A stretch of DNA of 64,000 bases from Viola odorata (GCA_963691705.1 OY829542.1:39418579-39482578), one strand, 5' to 3'. Numbered from the stretch's first letter, positions 41,704 to 53,555 are shown. A program made the numbers and translations. The notes: generated by a model not told the origin, from the sequence alone.

Positions 41704-43242
41704 CTAAATTTTTTCATTGGCTATCCTTTGGTTTCTAAGGTTTATTTGTACGTTCTCCCTATCTAATCCGCGTATCTTAAGCTCGAAATCCATCTTGTCA
41801 ATCAACAGATTATCCCTCTCTTTCATCACCAAATCTGGTTCTTCTTTCACTACTCGCAATTGCTCCATCAACTGGGCATAAGCCACATAACTAACCTCTG
41901 CATTGGCATGGCATTCACCTTCTTCTTCCATAGGATTCCTGCTTTCTGAAAGGGGCAAAACATTTCCATTAATCTTGTTCCTCCGCCATTCTGAGTATTC
42001 CTTTGTTGGCCGAGTAGGGATAGCATGTCCCTCAAGGCAAAATGGGGTACGCCACTCATTCACATACTGACGTAGGGTGTCAGTCTCTTCTGAGTGCGGT
42101 GGACTCGAGCTCGGCATACCGAAAGTGGCGGGGATAATTTGCATAATGTAAAATTGGCCAAGGACAAGAGTTGGGCAATAGGGCACACATCCCCTTGCTC
42201 CGATCAATGGGACCCATAATAAGTCCCCGCAACTCACAATAGGATTAGCAGCTCGCAACTATTTGGCATGTCTGTCGATATCTTCTTCGGAAAGATTCAG
42301 GAATCTACCAACCCAGGCCTCTTTATCTTCCATTTTCCATTTATCCACCGCGATTTCGTCACCGATTCCCTTAATGACTCTCTCCCAAGGATCCATACCT
42401 ATGTAACTTGGAACAAAAAAAGACTGATCCGGTCTTTGTTTAAAATGGCTGATCAACCATACCGTCAAAAGTTAAGTGCAACAAGTGAGTTTTCCTTTCC
42501 CAGTTCGCCTGCAACAGTCTAAAGAGCGGAATGTCTCTGCCAGAATAGTTGTTGTAGGGTTGACTTTATTCCTTTCCATCTCATGAAACACATTAGCCGC
42601 TTCAAAATCAACACAATCCTTCATCTTAGGAAGTAATACTAAACCCATTATGGCAAAGGCTAGGATCTTTAACCGCTTCTCCCCTTGAGACGAATGAAAT
42701 TGCCTGACGACATCCGACCAACCCCACGCATAATTCTCGTTTCTCCAATGAGTGGGGATTCCCACCAATTTTTCCAAACTCGATTTGACGCTATCAGACT
42801 TAACGAGGACATTCTGATAAATACATGATACTGGGGGAACAAAGCATAATAATGCGGCATACTCCTCTAGAGTAGGAGTCAAATCTATTCCTTTGTCGAA
42901 GGAAAAACATCGGTAGTAGGGGTCCCAGAATTGTAGAGCCGCTCGGATGCAACTTAGGTCAACCTTCACATCTATTAGCATTAACAGTTTCCCATACTTG
43001 CATTGGAATTGCATTTTCTCATCAACAGTAAGCTCATTTCTCAATTCTTTGATCTTTGTAGCATCAAACTCCACCTTCTCCGCGCTAACCTTGGTCATGA
43101 CATCCGAAACAAAACCCGGTTCTAACATGTCCCCGTGCATCAACTGATCATTGTAACTCTTTTTCCCAAAAGTATCAAGTGAAAGCATAGTGGGTACAGC
43201 CATCGGATGAATAAGCAAGGTGGGTCCTGTTACAAATACCAA
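41704..43242 (-). pseudogene. Ogre ORF1 (DUF7745-like), two in-frame stops
   Basis: One frame runs from 43242 to 41704 (513 codons), broken only by TAA at 42472-42474 and TAG at 42259-42261, both explainable by C-to-T change of CAA and CAG. The core shows ALQFWDPYYRCFSF, DLTPTLEEYAALL and later WVPLIGARGCVPYCP followed by IIPATFGM. These match the domain (DUF7745) found in the extra ORF upstream of gag in Ogre elements. The end is a coiled coil with E and R (VKEEPDLVMKERDNLLIDKM). The function of this ORF is unknown. Confidence 0.8.
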
Positions 43243-43741
43243 ACATGTATTAGCAAACCGAATATCATAAACATGTTAATACGCAAAATAATTTAATAAT
43301 AACAAGGACGGAAATAAATTAATGGATATATAAAAGAAAAATGGAGAATCATGGCCATAAGGAATCACTTTGAACAATACACACGCGATTGTGATGCACA
43401 TGCTTGGATAACTTCAACTACTTCTAACTGGCTGAAAGGTTCCCGGACGATACCATAAAAGTGGTCCCTTAGTAAATGGATATGTGATTGCTGACCGAAA
43501 CATAAAGGAATCGGGGCGCTCACCCATTTAGGGGTTCTAGTCCGAGTTAGGGTTCATGAAAGCTGACTGGGACCCAAGTCCTCAGGGCTTCACTAATACC
43601 AACCTAATCCTATTTGGGAAGGCCCGGCGAAAGGGCATTATGCGTGATGCGAATGAGAAGACAACAGTTGATATCTAAGCGAATAAATAAATAATAACAA
43701 TAAACACCTCAAGCAAATAATTCCGGCTTCGACCCTAAGAT
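43243..43741. other. Leader of Ogre-derived element
   Basis: This non-coding stretch lies between the primer-binding site and ORF1 on the reverse strand. Ogre leaders are long and often contain splice sites. None is assigned here. Confidence 0.5.
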
Positions 43742-43758
43742 CCCCAGTGAAGTCGCCA
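43742..43758 (-). promoter_or_regulatory. Primer-binding site, tRNA-Arg type
   Basis: On the reverse strand TGGCGACTTCACTGGGG follows the 5' LTR after three bases (GTT). It matches the complement of the 3' end of plant tRNA-Arg (TGGCGACTCCGCTGGGG) with two changes. tRNA-Arg priming is a feature of Ogre elements. Confidence 0.85.
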
Positions 43759-43761
43759 AAC

Positions 43762-46700
43762 TGTCGCACCGTCGCGAGCGATTTTCGGGACGCAATGAAA
43801 TTCACATAACAATGAAGTCGCCACCCTATTTTCTAAGGTTTAGGGAAACCTAAAAAGTTCGAAAAAGAAGAAGAAAATAAAATAAAACTAAGGCACAAAT
43901 AAAAGGGTCTAAACCCGAGAACTACGGTTCGGGGTCGTATTATGGGCTCGGGAAGGTGTTAGGCACCCGAGTCTCATCCTTAAAAAGGTTACCGGTTCTA
44001 AAAAAAAGAGGTGTTTAAAAATCATGTTGAAAACAAGTAATTGGGCCCTCAGGGGAGGTATCGTCGCTTTAGCTTTAAGTCGGTTTGATTGATTTTATCC
44101 TAATTATTGTCGAGTTGTTTAACAGAAAATAACATTTTTAATCTCTAAAACATGAAAAAGGTTGGTTATATACCTATTCCGGTTTAATTTAATCGAGTTC
44201 AAAATTAGTCCGATTACATGCCAATTTTGGTGAAATTACTACCATTTTATTATTAATCTTTACCAAAGCGACGACCCTAGTGAATCACAGACGAATCACG
44301 GTGAACAAATCCACTATCATCACGTTTGAAACACTATCATCATTGGGCCAATGCACGTGATTAATCCTATTTACTAAGTGATTCTACGCATGCATAGACT
44401 AGCAAAGTACCATTTTCATGAAATGCGAGAAAACACGTTGAAAAGAGAAAAACCGGGAAGTGGGGTCGAAGCCGCGCACATAACACATTCGTCAATATAG
44501 CATAAATTAAAATACATTCATGAGCAAAAAATAAATAACAAAGGATTTCTAAATTTAAGCGATCACACAACAGTAAAGATCTAAATCTCATTTTTAAAAA
44601 AAGGGAAACATATAAGAGGGTTTAAAAATATGGAGGTATTTTCTATGAGTTGGGCTTAAGGCCCATTTACTATCTTTTCGCTTTCAAATGATTATTCTCT
44701 TTGGTGATTTACTATTTTTGAATGAGATTAAGTTATTGGAAAAGATTTAAATCTTAGGTTTTAATTACTATTTTGTTTAATTTTCTTTGATTGATTTTAC
44801 TCATTTTTTATTTTCAGGGAATTATTAAAGGTTTGGGGATTTAGTAATTAATAATCATGCAATTGAATTAGAGCGTGATGTTTATTATTAATCCTATTCA
44901 AATTTCATGCATTTAAAGAAAATAAAATGTTGAGTATTTCTACCTAATTCGTTCAAACAAGGGTTGATTAAAGATTAAAACTAAAGAGAGTTTCTTAATC
45001 AAACTATTCTCATGCAATCAAATTAATTTTAAATTATAGCAATTCTAAATAATCATGCATCACATAACAAATAAAATAACTAGCAAAAATCTCCTCGAAT
45101 GGGCACCTGCATCACAGATCGGTTAGTAGCACAGAACGAAAATAAATAAATATTACAAGCATGCATACGAGTAAACTAAGAACGAAATAAATAAAAAAGC
45201 TCTCGACGGGCCAGCCTAACAACAACAGCCCATCTCTCCTTCTTCTTTCTTAATGGGCCGGCCTAGCCAAGCCCAACCCTAACAAATAATAGGATTTTCT
45301 CATCAGCCCCAACCCTACACAAACATAGTTCATCTCCTTCCCTTTCCTCAAGCCGCCGGCGGCTACACAAGCAAACCAATCTCTTTCTTCCTCTGCCGCC
45401 GGCGACTCCTCCTCTATCTCTTCATCTCCTGCGAATCAAACACAAACACAACAGCAAAGAGACCAACAACAAGCACAAAAACAGGAGCAAAGTAAGCAAG
45501 AGAGGAAACGAACGGAGAGGTCGCGGCTGGCGCGGCGACGGGGCTGGAACGACGGTGAACCGCGGCGACGGCGCTGGCGCGGGTGAGGTGAGTATTTTGG
45601 TTGAATGGCCGACGGGTTTGAGCGGCTGGGTAGCTGGATTAGGTTCAGTGGTGGTTTGCAGTGGTGGTTTGGGTGGATTTCGGGGCTGGTTTTGGGGCTG
45701 ATTTGTTACTGATTTTGGGGCTGTTTGGGTGGACTTCGGGGCTGATTTTGGGACTGATTTTGGGTGGCAGAGGTGTCTGTTTTATGGTGGCAGAGGTGAC
45801 TGATTGGTGCTGGTTCGGTGACTGTTTGGTGTTGATTTTAGGTTGGTTTGGGGCGGTCTTTGTGGCTGTTTCGGGTGAGGTGGACCGGAATGGTGGTTTT
45901 TGAGTTGTGTTTGAATTAATTTTGGGTTGGGTGTATTTGGTTTCAGATAAGTGATTTAATTTGCTGATGGGTGATTTAATTTGGGTTTGATGAGTAGGTG
46001 CAGTGTGTCGACGATTTTGGTGATTTTAAAGAGAGGGCGTGGCGTTTAGGCAGTGAGGGTTAAGATGGGTTCAGTATTGGGCAGCGAGGATGAAGATATT
46101 TGTTGGTGATCGTGTGGGATTGGGATTTCTACAGAGTGAGAGTGAAATTGAGGGTTGGGATTTGGCAGGGGGGGTAATTTGCTCTGGGATCAGTCTCCTC
46201 CTCTTGCAAAGGATTTGCTCTTAATTTATAGAGGGTGAGATACATTGAGGAGGTAGGGGCCCGGTCATGGTGATGAGAGAAGGGATTGAGATTAATTCAA
46301 ATGTTTGTCAGAGATTTTTGAAGAAAAATTGGAAGAATGAGCGGGGTTCATGGGATCTGCTTTGACAAATGGAGAGGAGAGCTGGCTCTCTCAGATTTTC
46401 TTTTGAAAACTGAGGAAAAGAGCCGTTTGTGTCCGATTCCCTTTGACAATGGGAGAGGTGAACAACCTTCATCAGATTTCATTTGAAAAATGAGGAAGAA
46501 GAGAGGTGGTTCGGTGATCATGGGTATTTATATTATTTAGTTCGAGCTAACGGTCCGATAAATCGATAAAAGCTCGAATAAAAATACGAACAAAAAATAA
46601 AATATAATACCAGGATACAAAAAATAAATAATGGTAATAATAATAATGATAATAATAATAATAATACTTGACAATATAATTAACAATAATTATGGACGAT

Positions 46701-46773
46701 AAAATAAAAAATAAAAATGTGGGTATGTTATGATATGGTAACGATTACTCATGTCAAAAATCGGGTAGCAACA
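43762..46773 (-). repeat. 5' LTR of Ogre-derived element (3012 bp)
   Basis: It aligns base for base with 33741-36752. By eye 18 substitutions and no indels separate the two. At a commonly used plant LTR rate this would mean a few hundred thousand years, but that is only an order-of-magnitude estimate. Confidence 0.93.
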
Positions 46774-46778
46774 AATCC
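46774..46778. repeat. Target-site duplication AATCC, right copy
   Basis: Matches 33736-33740. Sequence of the hAT-like element resumes immediately after it. Confidence 0.92.
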
Positions 46779-46913
46779 GATTTAATCGTCTAACATTGAT
46801 TGGTTTAATGTGTGGACGGTTCAGAATGGACCAGCATCTACAATCCGGTTGAACCACCAAATTTTCATTTCCGGTTTGTTGTCCGGTCCGGTTCTGATAA
46901 CTATGGTTCCTAC

Positions 46914-47101
46914 CTGAAGATGTAGTGCAGAGAGAGAGAGACGAGAGAGACGATTAAGTAACAAAAAATAAAAATAGTTTTTAATTATTATAAATTTTAT
47001 CTTTTTATGATGTGGCATAAGTTAATACGTGTCTATTTATCATTGGACGGGTAATCCAACTCTTATAATTGAGTTGGTTTTTCTGGACCAACCAAGAATT
47101 T
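46914..47101 (-). repeat. Right terminal inverted repeat of outer DNA element
   Basis: Inverted partner of 31167-31352, beginning CTGAAGATGTAGTGCAG and ending CCAAGAATTT. The hAT-like element sits directly against its inner edge. Confidence 0.75.
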
Positions 47102-47439
47102 CTCCCACATAAGAATGTTTCATCTTTTATCCAAAGGGAAACAAAAAAATACAAAGTTTACAATCTAAATGGATATAAACAACAACGCTTCTTAATTTCT
47201 TACAATCTCGTTATGAGCTAAAGAAGGAACTCATGTTTTACTTCTATTTTTTTAAGACACCTCAACAATAAATACTCACATGCTGCTATTTAATTAGTTG
47301 TTTTATTGGTAAAAATGTAAAAAAGTTCACAATTTTTTTACCTTTTTTTCTCTATTTAATTGTTTTGTTATTTAATATTTTTATTTATAAATTTCAAGTT
47401 CTTTTTTTTATTACAACGTACTTGTTTCAGGTATTCAGT
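47102..47439. other. AT-rich spacer, no gene seen
   Basis: Only T-rich and A-rich runs are present. No open frame has a recognisable product. Confidence 0.5.
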
Positions 47440-47745
47440 TGTATTAAGTACCCCTTTGGGGTTGAGGTTCTAGTTGGGAAAGGTGGTTTCCATAACCAAA
47501 AAACTTCAATTGGTGTTTGGCAACCACCTTTCAAACCCAGCTTCTTAGGAAGCTGGAGTTCAAAACCAAGAAACCTTGGTTTTGAGAAAGGAGCAAATTG
47601 CTCCAGCCATAAAACTGAAGGTTTGGAAGAAAACATGGGAAAGAGGTATAAGTTTTAAGTGGACAAAAAACTCTATCAGAGTTGTTAAAATTACCATTTG
47701 TACCAGGTATAAAAATCATCATTCTACCCTCGCTCTCGCTCTCTC
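47440..47745. repeat. Dispersed repeat B (MITE-like), related to 25990-26310
   Basis: It shares several exact blocks with 25990-26310 in the same order and direction, including GGAGCAAATTGCTCCAG (47590-47606) and TTTAAGTGGACAAAAAACTC (47656-47675). It also has the local inverted repeat CTTCTTAGGAAG. It lies directly before the CT-rich leader of the gene-fragment mosaic. Confidence 0.65.
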
Positions 47746-47868
47746 ACTCTTTTGCTCTCGCTCTCCTCTCTCGTTTCATCGTCGTCGGTCCGCTCTCGCC
47801 CTCAGCCTCTCACCCTCCGGATCTGTCTCACCCTCGCCCTCGCCCTCCGCCTCTCACCCTCGCCGTGA

Positions 47869-48124
<256 letters not shown>

Positions 48125-48560
48125 TGGACTTCTGTTGTCCTGTGAAGCTGCATATCAGTGAAGATGAGAAACATTAATGTTGACTTGACAGTGCTCAACT
48201 ATTCATGTCATTGGTATCATTATCTTGTTATACTTGACCCTGTTCTGTATTCAATGTTTCTGTACTGAATTGAGAATATGTAATAGTTTCTAAACTTTTT
48301 TTCCCCCTCTTGACATAGTATAGATAGGTAGCTATCATTCTTTTAGTATAACGATTCCTTAAAATCGTAGTCTATCTTGGCAAAGCTGAAGAGTCCAAGT
48401 GACAGTGTTCAGCTTTGAATGATAATGGACTTAGATCTAATTAATCATGAATATGCTGCACTTTGCTTATTTGGTAGAGTGTTGATCAATGGAGGTGAAA
48501 ACATGGTGCCTTAGCTTTGGTTTATGATTTTTGTACATGATATTATTTTTTATGATGAAG

Positions 48561-48660
48561 GTGGACAAAATATATCTGAGTACACCTACTAAAATTGCTA
48601 TTCTGGACCATGAAAGGAAGAGAACATTTGTGTTAAGGAAAGATGGTCTTCCTGATGCTG
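48561..48660 (+). pseudogene. Glucose-6-phosphate 1-epimerase exon fragment
   Basis: Exactly one exon of 100 bp lies between an acceptor-like ATGATGAAG and the donor GTGAGTG. It encodes VDKIYLSTPTKIAILDHERK and continues RTFVLRKDGLPDA plus one base, in one open frame. This is the segment just before the VVWNPW block of plant glucose-6-phosphate 1-epimerases (aldose-1-epimerase family). No neighbouring exon of that gene is present. The frame and splice sites are unbroken, so capture may be fairly recent. Confidence 0.78.
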
Positions 48661-48747
48661 GTGAGTGAACAATCCTTGAAATTCCTCAAATTTTTAGTCT
48701 GCGAGTGTTGATCATTGTTGTATGCACTAAATTTTCAGTCTGCGAGT

Positions 48748-48877
48748 GTATGTATTTCTATCTCTATCTACTTCTTCATTGGCTGGTTTTTAATCATTTT
48801 TTATATTATGGTTAATTGTGCTAGATAACTTGGTCATGTGACTTTTGAGTTTATATATGCATTTTGGTGTTTGTTGG
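48748..48877 (+). repeat. Direct repeat, copy 2
   Basis: Second copy of 47996-48124, with about a dozen changes, lying inside what is now the spacer between the epimerase exon and the FtsZ2 exons. Confidence 0.85.
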
Positions 48878-48929
48878 TGCCCGGTTATTGGTTGTAGAGG
48901 CTTATTCACATGAATGAACTGCAATAATT

Positions 48930-50325
48930 AACATTGATTGCTATTCCTAATAACAAGTTGTTGACTGCAGTTTCACCATCCACCCTAGTAACAGATGCAT
49001 TTAATTTGGTTGATGATATACTTAGGCAGGGAATTCGTGGTATCTCGGACATCATTACGGTATGGAATAACTATTGTTAACTCTTCTTTTAATCTCTGTG
49101 TTTCATGTTATCAGAAATTCTTGTGTTTTTGTTGCTTGAATGAAGTATGACCTGTGTTTATTTCCAGTTATAAGTAATGATTTTGTGTCTACATATGTAA
49201 ATCGGTGTAGTTGTAACTGATGCACATTAAATACAGGTCCTAGGTCTGGTTAATGTTGATTTTGCTGACGTACGAGCTATTATGAAAGATGCAGGGGATT
49301 CTCCTTTGGAATAGGAATTGCAACGGGTAATGTGCTTACAATTTTCAACCACTCAGTTATACAATCATTCCCATGTTAACTTGTGTCAAGAACTTGTAAA
49401 TGTGCCTTTCTTGTGAGTAACAACCGATGAAATCAGTGGTTGTCAATATTTTATTTTCTAGCAGGGAAGACTAGGGCAAAAGATGCTGCATTGAATGCCA
49501 TTCATTCACCATTATTGGACATTGGTATCGAAAGAGCTACTAGGATTTTATGGAATATAACTGGTGGGAGTGATTTAACTCTGAATGAGGTTGGTGTTCC
49601 CCATTTCCATGTCATTTATCCATTTTCTAGGAAGTGGTTGACCATTGGAAATACAGAATACGAGTATTGTGTGAGGATTACATAGTTGTTTAAGGGAATT
49701 TATTTTACGAACTAGGAATAAAAGCAGATTTAGGTACCTTAATCTCATCAAAACACACACAATGGCCAGTCTTTGTTTGAACTAAACTGGTGCATGGCTT
49801 TCTTGATCCCTCATTTGCAATGAGATCATTGATCATTCGTTATCACGTACAACTACGTGTTTGTGTGGTTCGATTACACTTTTTTAGTATTATATTTTTA
49901 GTTTTTATCCTCATATTTCTTGCAGGTGAATGGTGTAACAGAAGTTATATATGACCTTATGGATCTAACTACTAACCTGATGTTTGGAGCAGTGCTTGAT
50001 CCATCAATAAGCGGTCAAGTAAGTCTAGAACACAATCCTATCATTTTTTCCCCACTTTGATGCAACCTATCAGGCTTTATGGACAACACAACACAACAAT
50101 TCAGAAAAAAGAAAAACAAAAATTAGCTTGTTCTATCTATGATAAAATATTTGACAGAAAGTTGTTTTCTGTTTCCATGTTATGGATCTTATTCATTAGG
50201 ACTTCACGGCCTCAAGGATTCTGGAACTTTGCGCATTTTCCATTTTGTCGTAGTATGCAATGCATTCAAATGTCTGGTCCCTCTCCTAGGTATTGAAGGT
50301 CAGCATAACTCTGATTGCCAACGTC
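48930..50325 (+). pseudogene. FTSZ2: Plastid-division FtsZ2, partial pseudogene with introns
   Basis: Five exon remnants keep GT..AG borders: about 48930-49059 (NNKLLTAVSPST, DILRQGIRGISDIIT), 49237-49326 (GLVNVDFADVRAIM), 49465-49589 (AKDAALNAIHSPLLDIGIER), 49926-50018 (VIYDLMD, FGAVLDPSISGQ) and 50299-50323 (VSITLIA). They match the middle of tubulin-like FtsZ2, including the T7 loop NVDFAD that completes the partner's GTPase site. The N-terminal GTP-binding half and the C-terminus are missing. A 4-base loss near 49308 (before GIAT) shifts the frame. FtsZ2 forms the chloroplast division ring. This copy is non-functional. Confidence 0.88.
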
Positions 50326-51234
50326 TGTGACTTCACGGCCTCAAGGATTCAGGCACCGAGAATGAAGGAAAAGTATTTGCCAATGTCTAGTCTCTTTCTT
50401 GATGTTAGATTTTGTTGTTTGGATCGTTTTGATGTTAGGACAATGCAGGGTGTTGTTGCTCATGGTGTTGTCTCTCATGGATCTAATAGACCTTCTGCTA
50501 AAATACCTAACTTCTAGAAAGACCGTTTTCTCTTCTAGCGAATCTGACATTTTTTATTGCTTTTTGTTTTCCTTTGCCCCTTTTGAAGATCATTGAACAA
50601 TAGATCTTTAGGGGGGGTCATAATTTGGTCCTTTGGCAGTTTTTTTTTTCAAGATTTAGGAATGTAACATGTGGCGTTATTTTTCTTTTTTCCCCTACCT
50701 GATTAATTTTCTTCTTCGAGCATAGTTTTTACTTAAATAATGAACTTGTGCACTCTTACTTAAGATCTCGAATTCAAATCATGTAAGTTGAAAAAATTAT
50801 GTTGAAAAAATCATCATTTTTCGAAACCCAATAATGCTATAATAATATTAATTTTAGTCTGATAATAATAGAGAGAACACTTAAAAAAATCAAAAAATAA
50901 TATAAAAGTGAATAAAATTAGGTTTAATTTATTAGCTTATTGGAAATAAATTCTAATTTATGAATTAAACTCTTGCTTTCATTATCTTTGCATTTTAACT
51001 TTTTAAACTCTAAATAATTTTTAAATCACATAACTTGATACTATTTCAATAAGAAAAATGTTTTAAATTATTTATGATTTCGTCCTCATTAAATAACTAG
51101 ATTATTATTATTATTGAAGTTTTAATTTTTGTAATAAATAAAATGTTAACTATTTGTTTAAAGAAATAGATTGATTTAAATAATCTATATATACTAAAAA
51201 ATATTAATTATAATGTCAAAAACAAACTGTGTCC
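50326..51234. other. Spacer after FtsZ2 fragments
   Basis: No gene is seen. GACTTCACGGCCTCAAGGATT occurs near 50331 and almost identically near 50202, a short duplication across the last FtsZ2 intron. From 50640 the sequence is AT-rich. Confidence 0.45.
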
Positions 51235-51432
51235 TTTATAGTCATTTTACATTCCAACCATAGTTTTAACAGCAATTTTTACCAAACACCATAAACAACT
51301 TCTGGTTTCCCACAATACTTTTAACAAATATTTACCAAACAGCATACTGGTTTTTCCAGAAGGGATTTTCACACAACACTTTTTCCCACAACACTTTTCC
51401 AACCAGAACCGGAACGCCAAACAGACCCTAAG
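51235..51432. repeat. hAT-like MITE remnant
   Basis: The segment ends AACGCCAAACAGACCCTA, the kind of terminus (xCAAACxGxCCCTA) seen in many plant hAT MITEs. It contains ACCAAACA repeats typical of their subterminal regions. The opposite terminus and the 8-bp duplication were not found. Confidence 0.5.
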
Positions 51433-52330
51433 CATGAAATAATTTTTGAACATGATGCGGTGGCTAGCTACTACCCATTTTCACCTTTGGAATAAAATAA
51501 TTTAATCTTAACCATAAAATCTATCAAGTTTGAATGAATGAGATTAAATCATTTTAATCTAAATGTGCTTCCATAATTTTTGCATCCAGCTTTGGGTTAG
51601 TGTTGCAATAGATCAACCCATATCCTGTAACCAAATAAGCAAATAAATAGATTAAGACGCTACATAATATGTATGCAAATTAAATTATATCTAACTTGTA
51701 TATACCTCATTGAGATTAAAAAGTACCTAAATTCATGCTCTGTGTGCTTTGAAGCTCCAGTAAGTACTGGAAATTTTTTTACTTCCTGTAAAAATAATAG
51801 GTTTTTTTTTAGAAATAATGAACAATTTTATTAATAAATATTATTGATACAAAGAAAGGTTCTAAAACCAAAACAACAAAATATAAAGAACCATAATAAT
51901 AGTTTCAATACAAACATAGCTTTGGTAGTGGTTAAAGTTTTGAGAAATCTTACGTTTTTTTTTTCTCTCCCTCCTAAAAAGAAAACCTAACTTCTCATCT
52001 TTAGTTTGGGGGCTGTCAAAAGGTTTCTTTTGATCTTTGACAATCCCTCCCTCTTAGCTTTAATCGTTAGATTATTTTCTAGATTCTTAATAATTAATTT
52101 CAATTGTAGTTGTCCATTTTAATAAAAGTTGTCATTTTTATTAAAGGTTTGTGTTTTTTGAATAAAGGTGTTTGTTTGTTGAGGTACTTTTCAGATCTAT
52201 CTTTAAAGTTATGTATTGATATGTGTCTCTCATCAATGTAGTCAGCGTTTATCTCGTTGAAGAATAACGGTAGGTAGTGTGTCAATGGACGTGATCTGAT
52301 TAAAATGCCCTAGAGTGGGAAGTTTGACAA
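51433..52330. other. AT-rich spacer, no gene seen
   Basis: No recognisable coding sequence. Short frames such as 52100-52285 on the reverse strand show no features. Confidence 0.45.
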
Positions 52331-53550
52331 TGATGTGATTATAACCTTAGCCTTCCAGCCGCAAGGACCAATCACCCGGAACTTCACCTATGGGATGGTA
52401 GGGAAATTTATCGGGAAGGGTCTATCGGGAGTTAGAGACCTATCAGGAGACCTCCCAATGGCCGTCGCCAAGCCTGATCCCTTCATGCAAGCTAGCGAGA
52501 GTCTATCAGGAGAACATGTCACCGGAAGTCAGTCGAGGATACAAGTTACCGGGAACCCCAACCCGGAAATATCTAGGCAAGCTACCGGGAGGAGGATAAC
52601 GGGAGACAAGGGCGGGGCCCGCGCCAACCCGATAACCATTGGGCAAATTGCTGGGAGAGGCTTAGGCCATCCATCGCACAACTCCTACCGTGGCTGAGCA
52701 ACCCGCGAAGACCTACCGTTAAGCGTCTCATGGCCATCACGGCTCAAGCATGGGAAAATATCGGTACTTTCAAAAGCAAGCCCAAAAAATCCTTCATGCA
52801 TATCTCAGCCAACCTTGGCCTCATGACCTCCTCGGTCACACCATGAAGTTCCTTGCTCCGATCCTACTAAACCATGAATACCTACCGGGACCAAGGTTAT
52901 CGGTACATCCCTCCAACGCAACAAGCTCAACCATTTCCTTCCGTTCTTGAACAACCATCGTGGGCCTAAACAGCCCACCGTAGGGCCTCGAACTTCCATG
53001 AAGAACATGTCACTCACCAAGGGCACATTCGTCTCAAGGCTATTTTTGTAACCTAGTATAAGTAGCTAGATTCTTGTACATTTTATGCAGTTTAGATATT
53101 GAAGTGAACTTTGTTCATTGAGTTGAGAATACTCCTTTTGAGCTGAGATTACTCCTCCAACTAAACTCACCTTCTTGAGAGAGATTGTTTGAGTTGAGAA
53201 TACTCCTCCCTATCTCTCTTGGGAAACCAAAGTTTTGTAATCTTTTGATTGCTTTTGTTTTTTGTAAGAAATACATGTTCAAGTTCTGTTCCTTTTTTGA
53301 TCTTTGTCCGTGCATCCAACGTGCTCCACAATAGTCTTCATCGCGTTCAAGTCCATCCACACCTCATTCCTAATCATCTCGGTAACATCTTTCCTTTCTC
53401 TTGTTTCCATCCGCTGCGCATCCGTGTCTGTCTTCATCCACCATCATTTATGTCCTTCTTGTCTTGTTGTTGTCCAAGAAAGCTCCCAGGTTAGATACTC
53501 TCAAGCTCCATGTATCATCCGATCTACTCACCCTAGGTCGGATCATATCA
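52331..53550. mobile_element. Probable solo LTR (1220 bp)
   Basis: It starts TGATGTGATTA and ends GGATCATATCA, so the tips are inverted and carry TG..CA. The flanks are GACAA (52326-52330) and GGCAA (53551-53555), a 5-bp duplication with one change. AGTATAAGTAGC near 53057 may be the TATA box. The first 350 bp are GC-rich with repeated ATCGGGA-type words and an open frame (52335-52697) that looks like low-complexity read-through rather than a gene. The family is unknown. Confidence 0.6.
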
Positions 53551-53555
53551 GGCAA

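Larger units (their letters stand above)
33741..46773 (-). mobile_element. Ogre-derived non-autonomous LTR retrotransposon, young
   Basis: The 13,033-bp element has two 3012-bp LTRs (TGTCGCACCG .. GGGTAGCAACA) and the duplication AATCC. On the reverse strand it has a tRNA-Arg type primer-binding site (43758-43742), ORF1 (DUF7745-like), a gag remnant with two CHHC knuckles, the end of integrase, tandem repeats and a polypurine tract. ORF1 before gag and an arginine-tRNA primer are marks of Ogre. The gag capsid domain, protease, RT, RNase H and most of integrase are missing. By eye the LTRs differ at 18 of 3012 sites (0.6 percent), so it moved recently although it cannot encode its own enzymes. 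Confidence 0.92.
32174..46905. mobile_element. hAT-like non-autonomous DNA element, 8-bp duplication GTTCCTAC
   Basis: The ends are CATAGTTATCAGAACCGGAC and its inverse, flanked by GTTCCTAC at 32166-32173 and 46906-46913. Subterminal CCGGTT-type repeats occur on both sides. An 8-bp duplication fits hAT elements. Without the nested LTR element it is about 1.7 kb and has no transposase frame, only a minisatellite and AT-rich sequence. It inserted right beside the right inverted repeat of the 31167-47101 element. Confidence 0.85.
31167..47101. mobile_element. DNA element with about 190-bp terminal inverted repeats, host of nested elements
   Basis: The left end (31167-31352) is an inverted copy of the right end (46914-47101), sharing AAATTCTTGG at the tip, AACTCAATTATAAGAG, GGATTACCC and a long AAAAGATAAAATTTATAATAATT stretch (read as two parts). 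A CT-rich inner border is also shared. Without the nested insertion the element is about 1.2 kb and has no transposase, so it is non-autonomous. No convincing target-site duplication is seen, and the tips may extend a few bases further. Long inverted repeats suggest a Mutator-like origin, but this is not proven. Confidence 0.7.

Noticed and set aside
52335..52697. 121-codon open frame
   Set aside because: It lies inside a probable solo LTR and consists of G/R/T-rich low-complexity sequence, with no domain.
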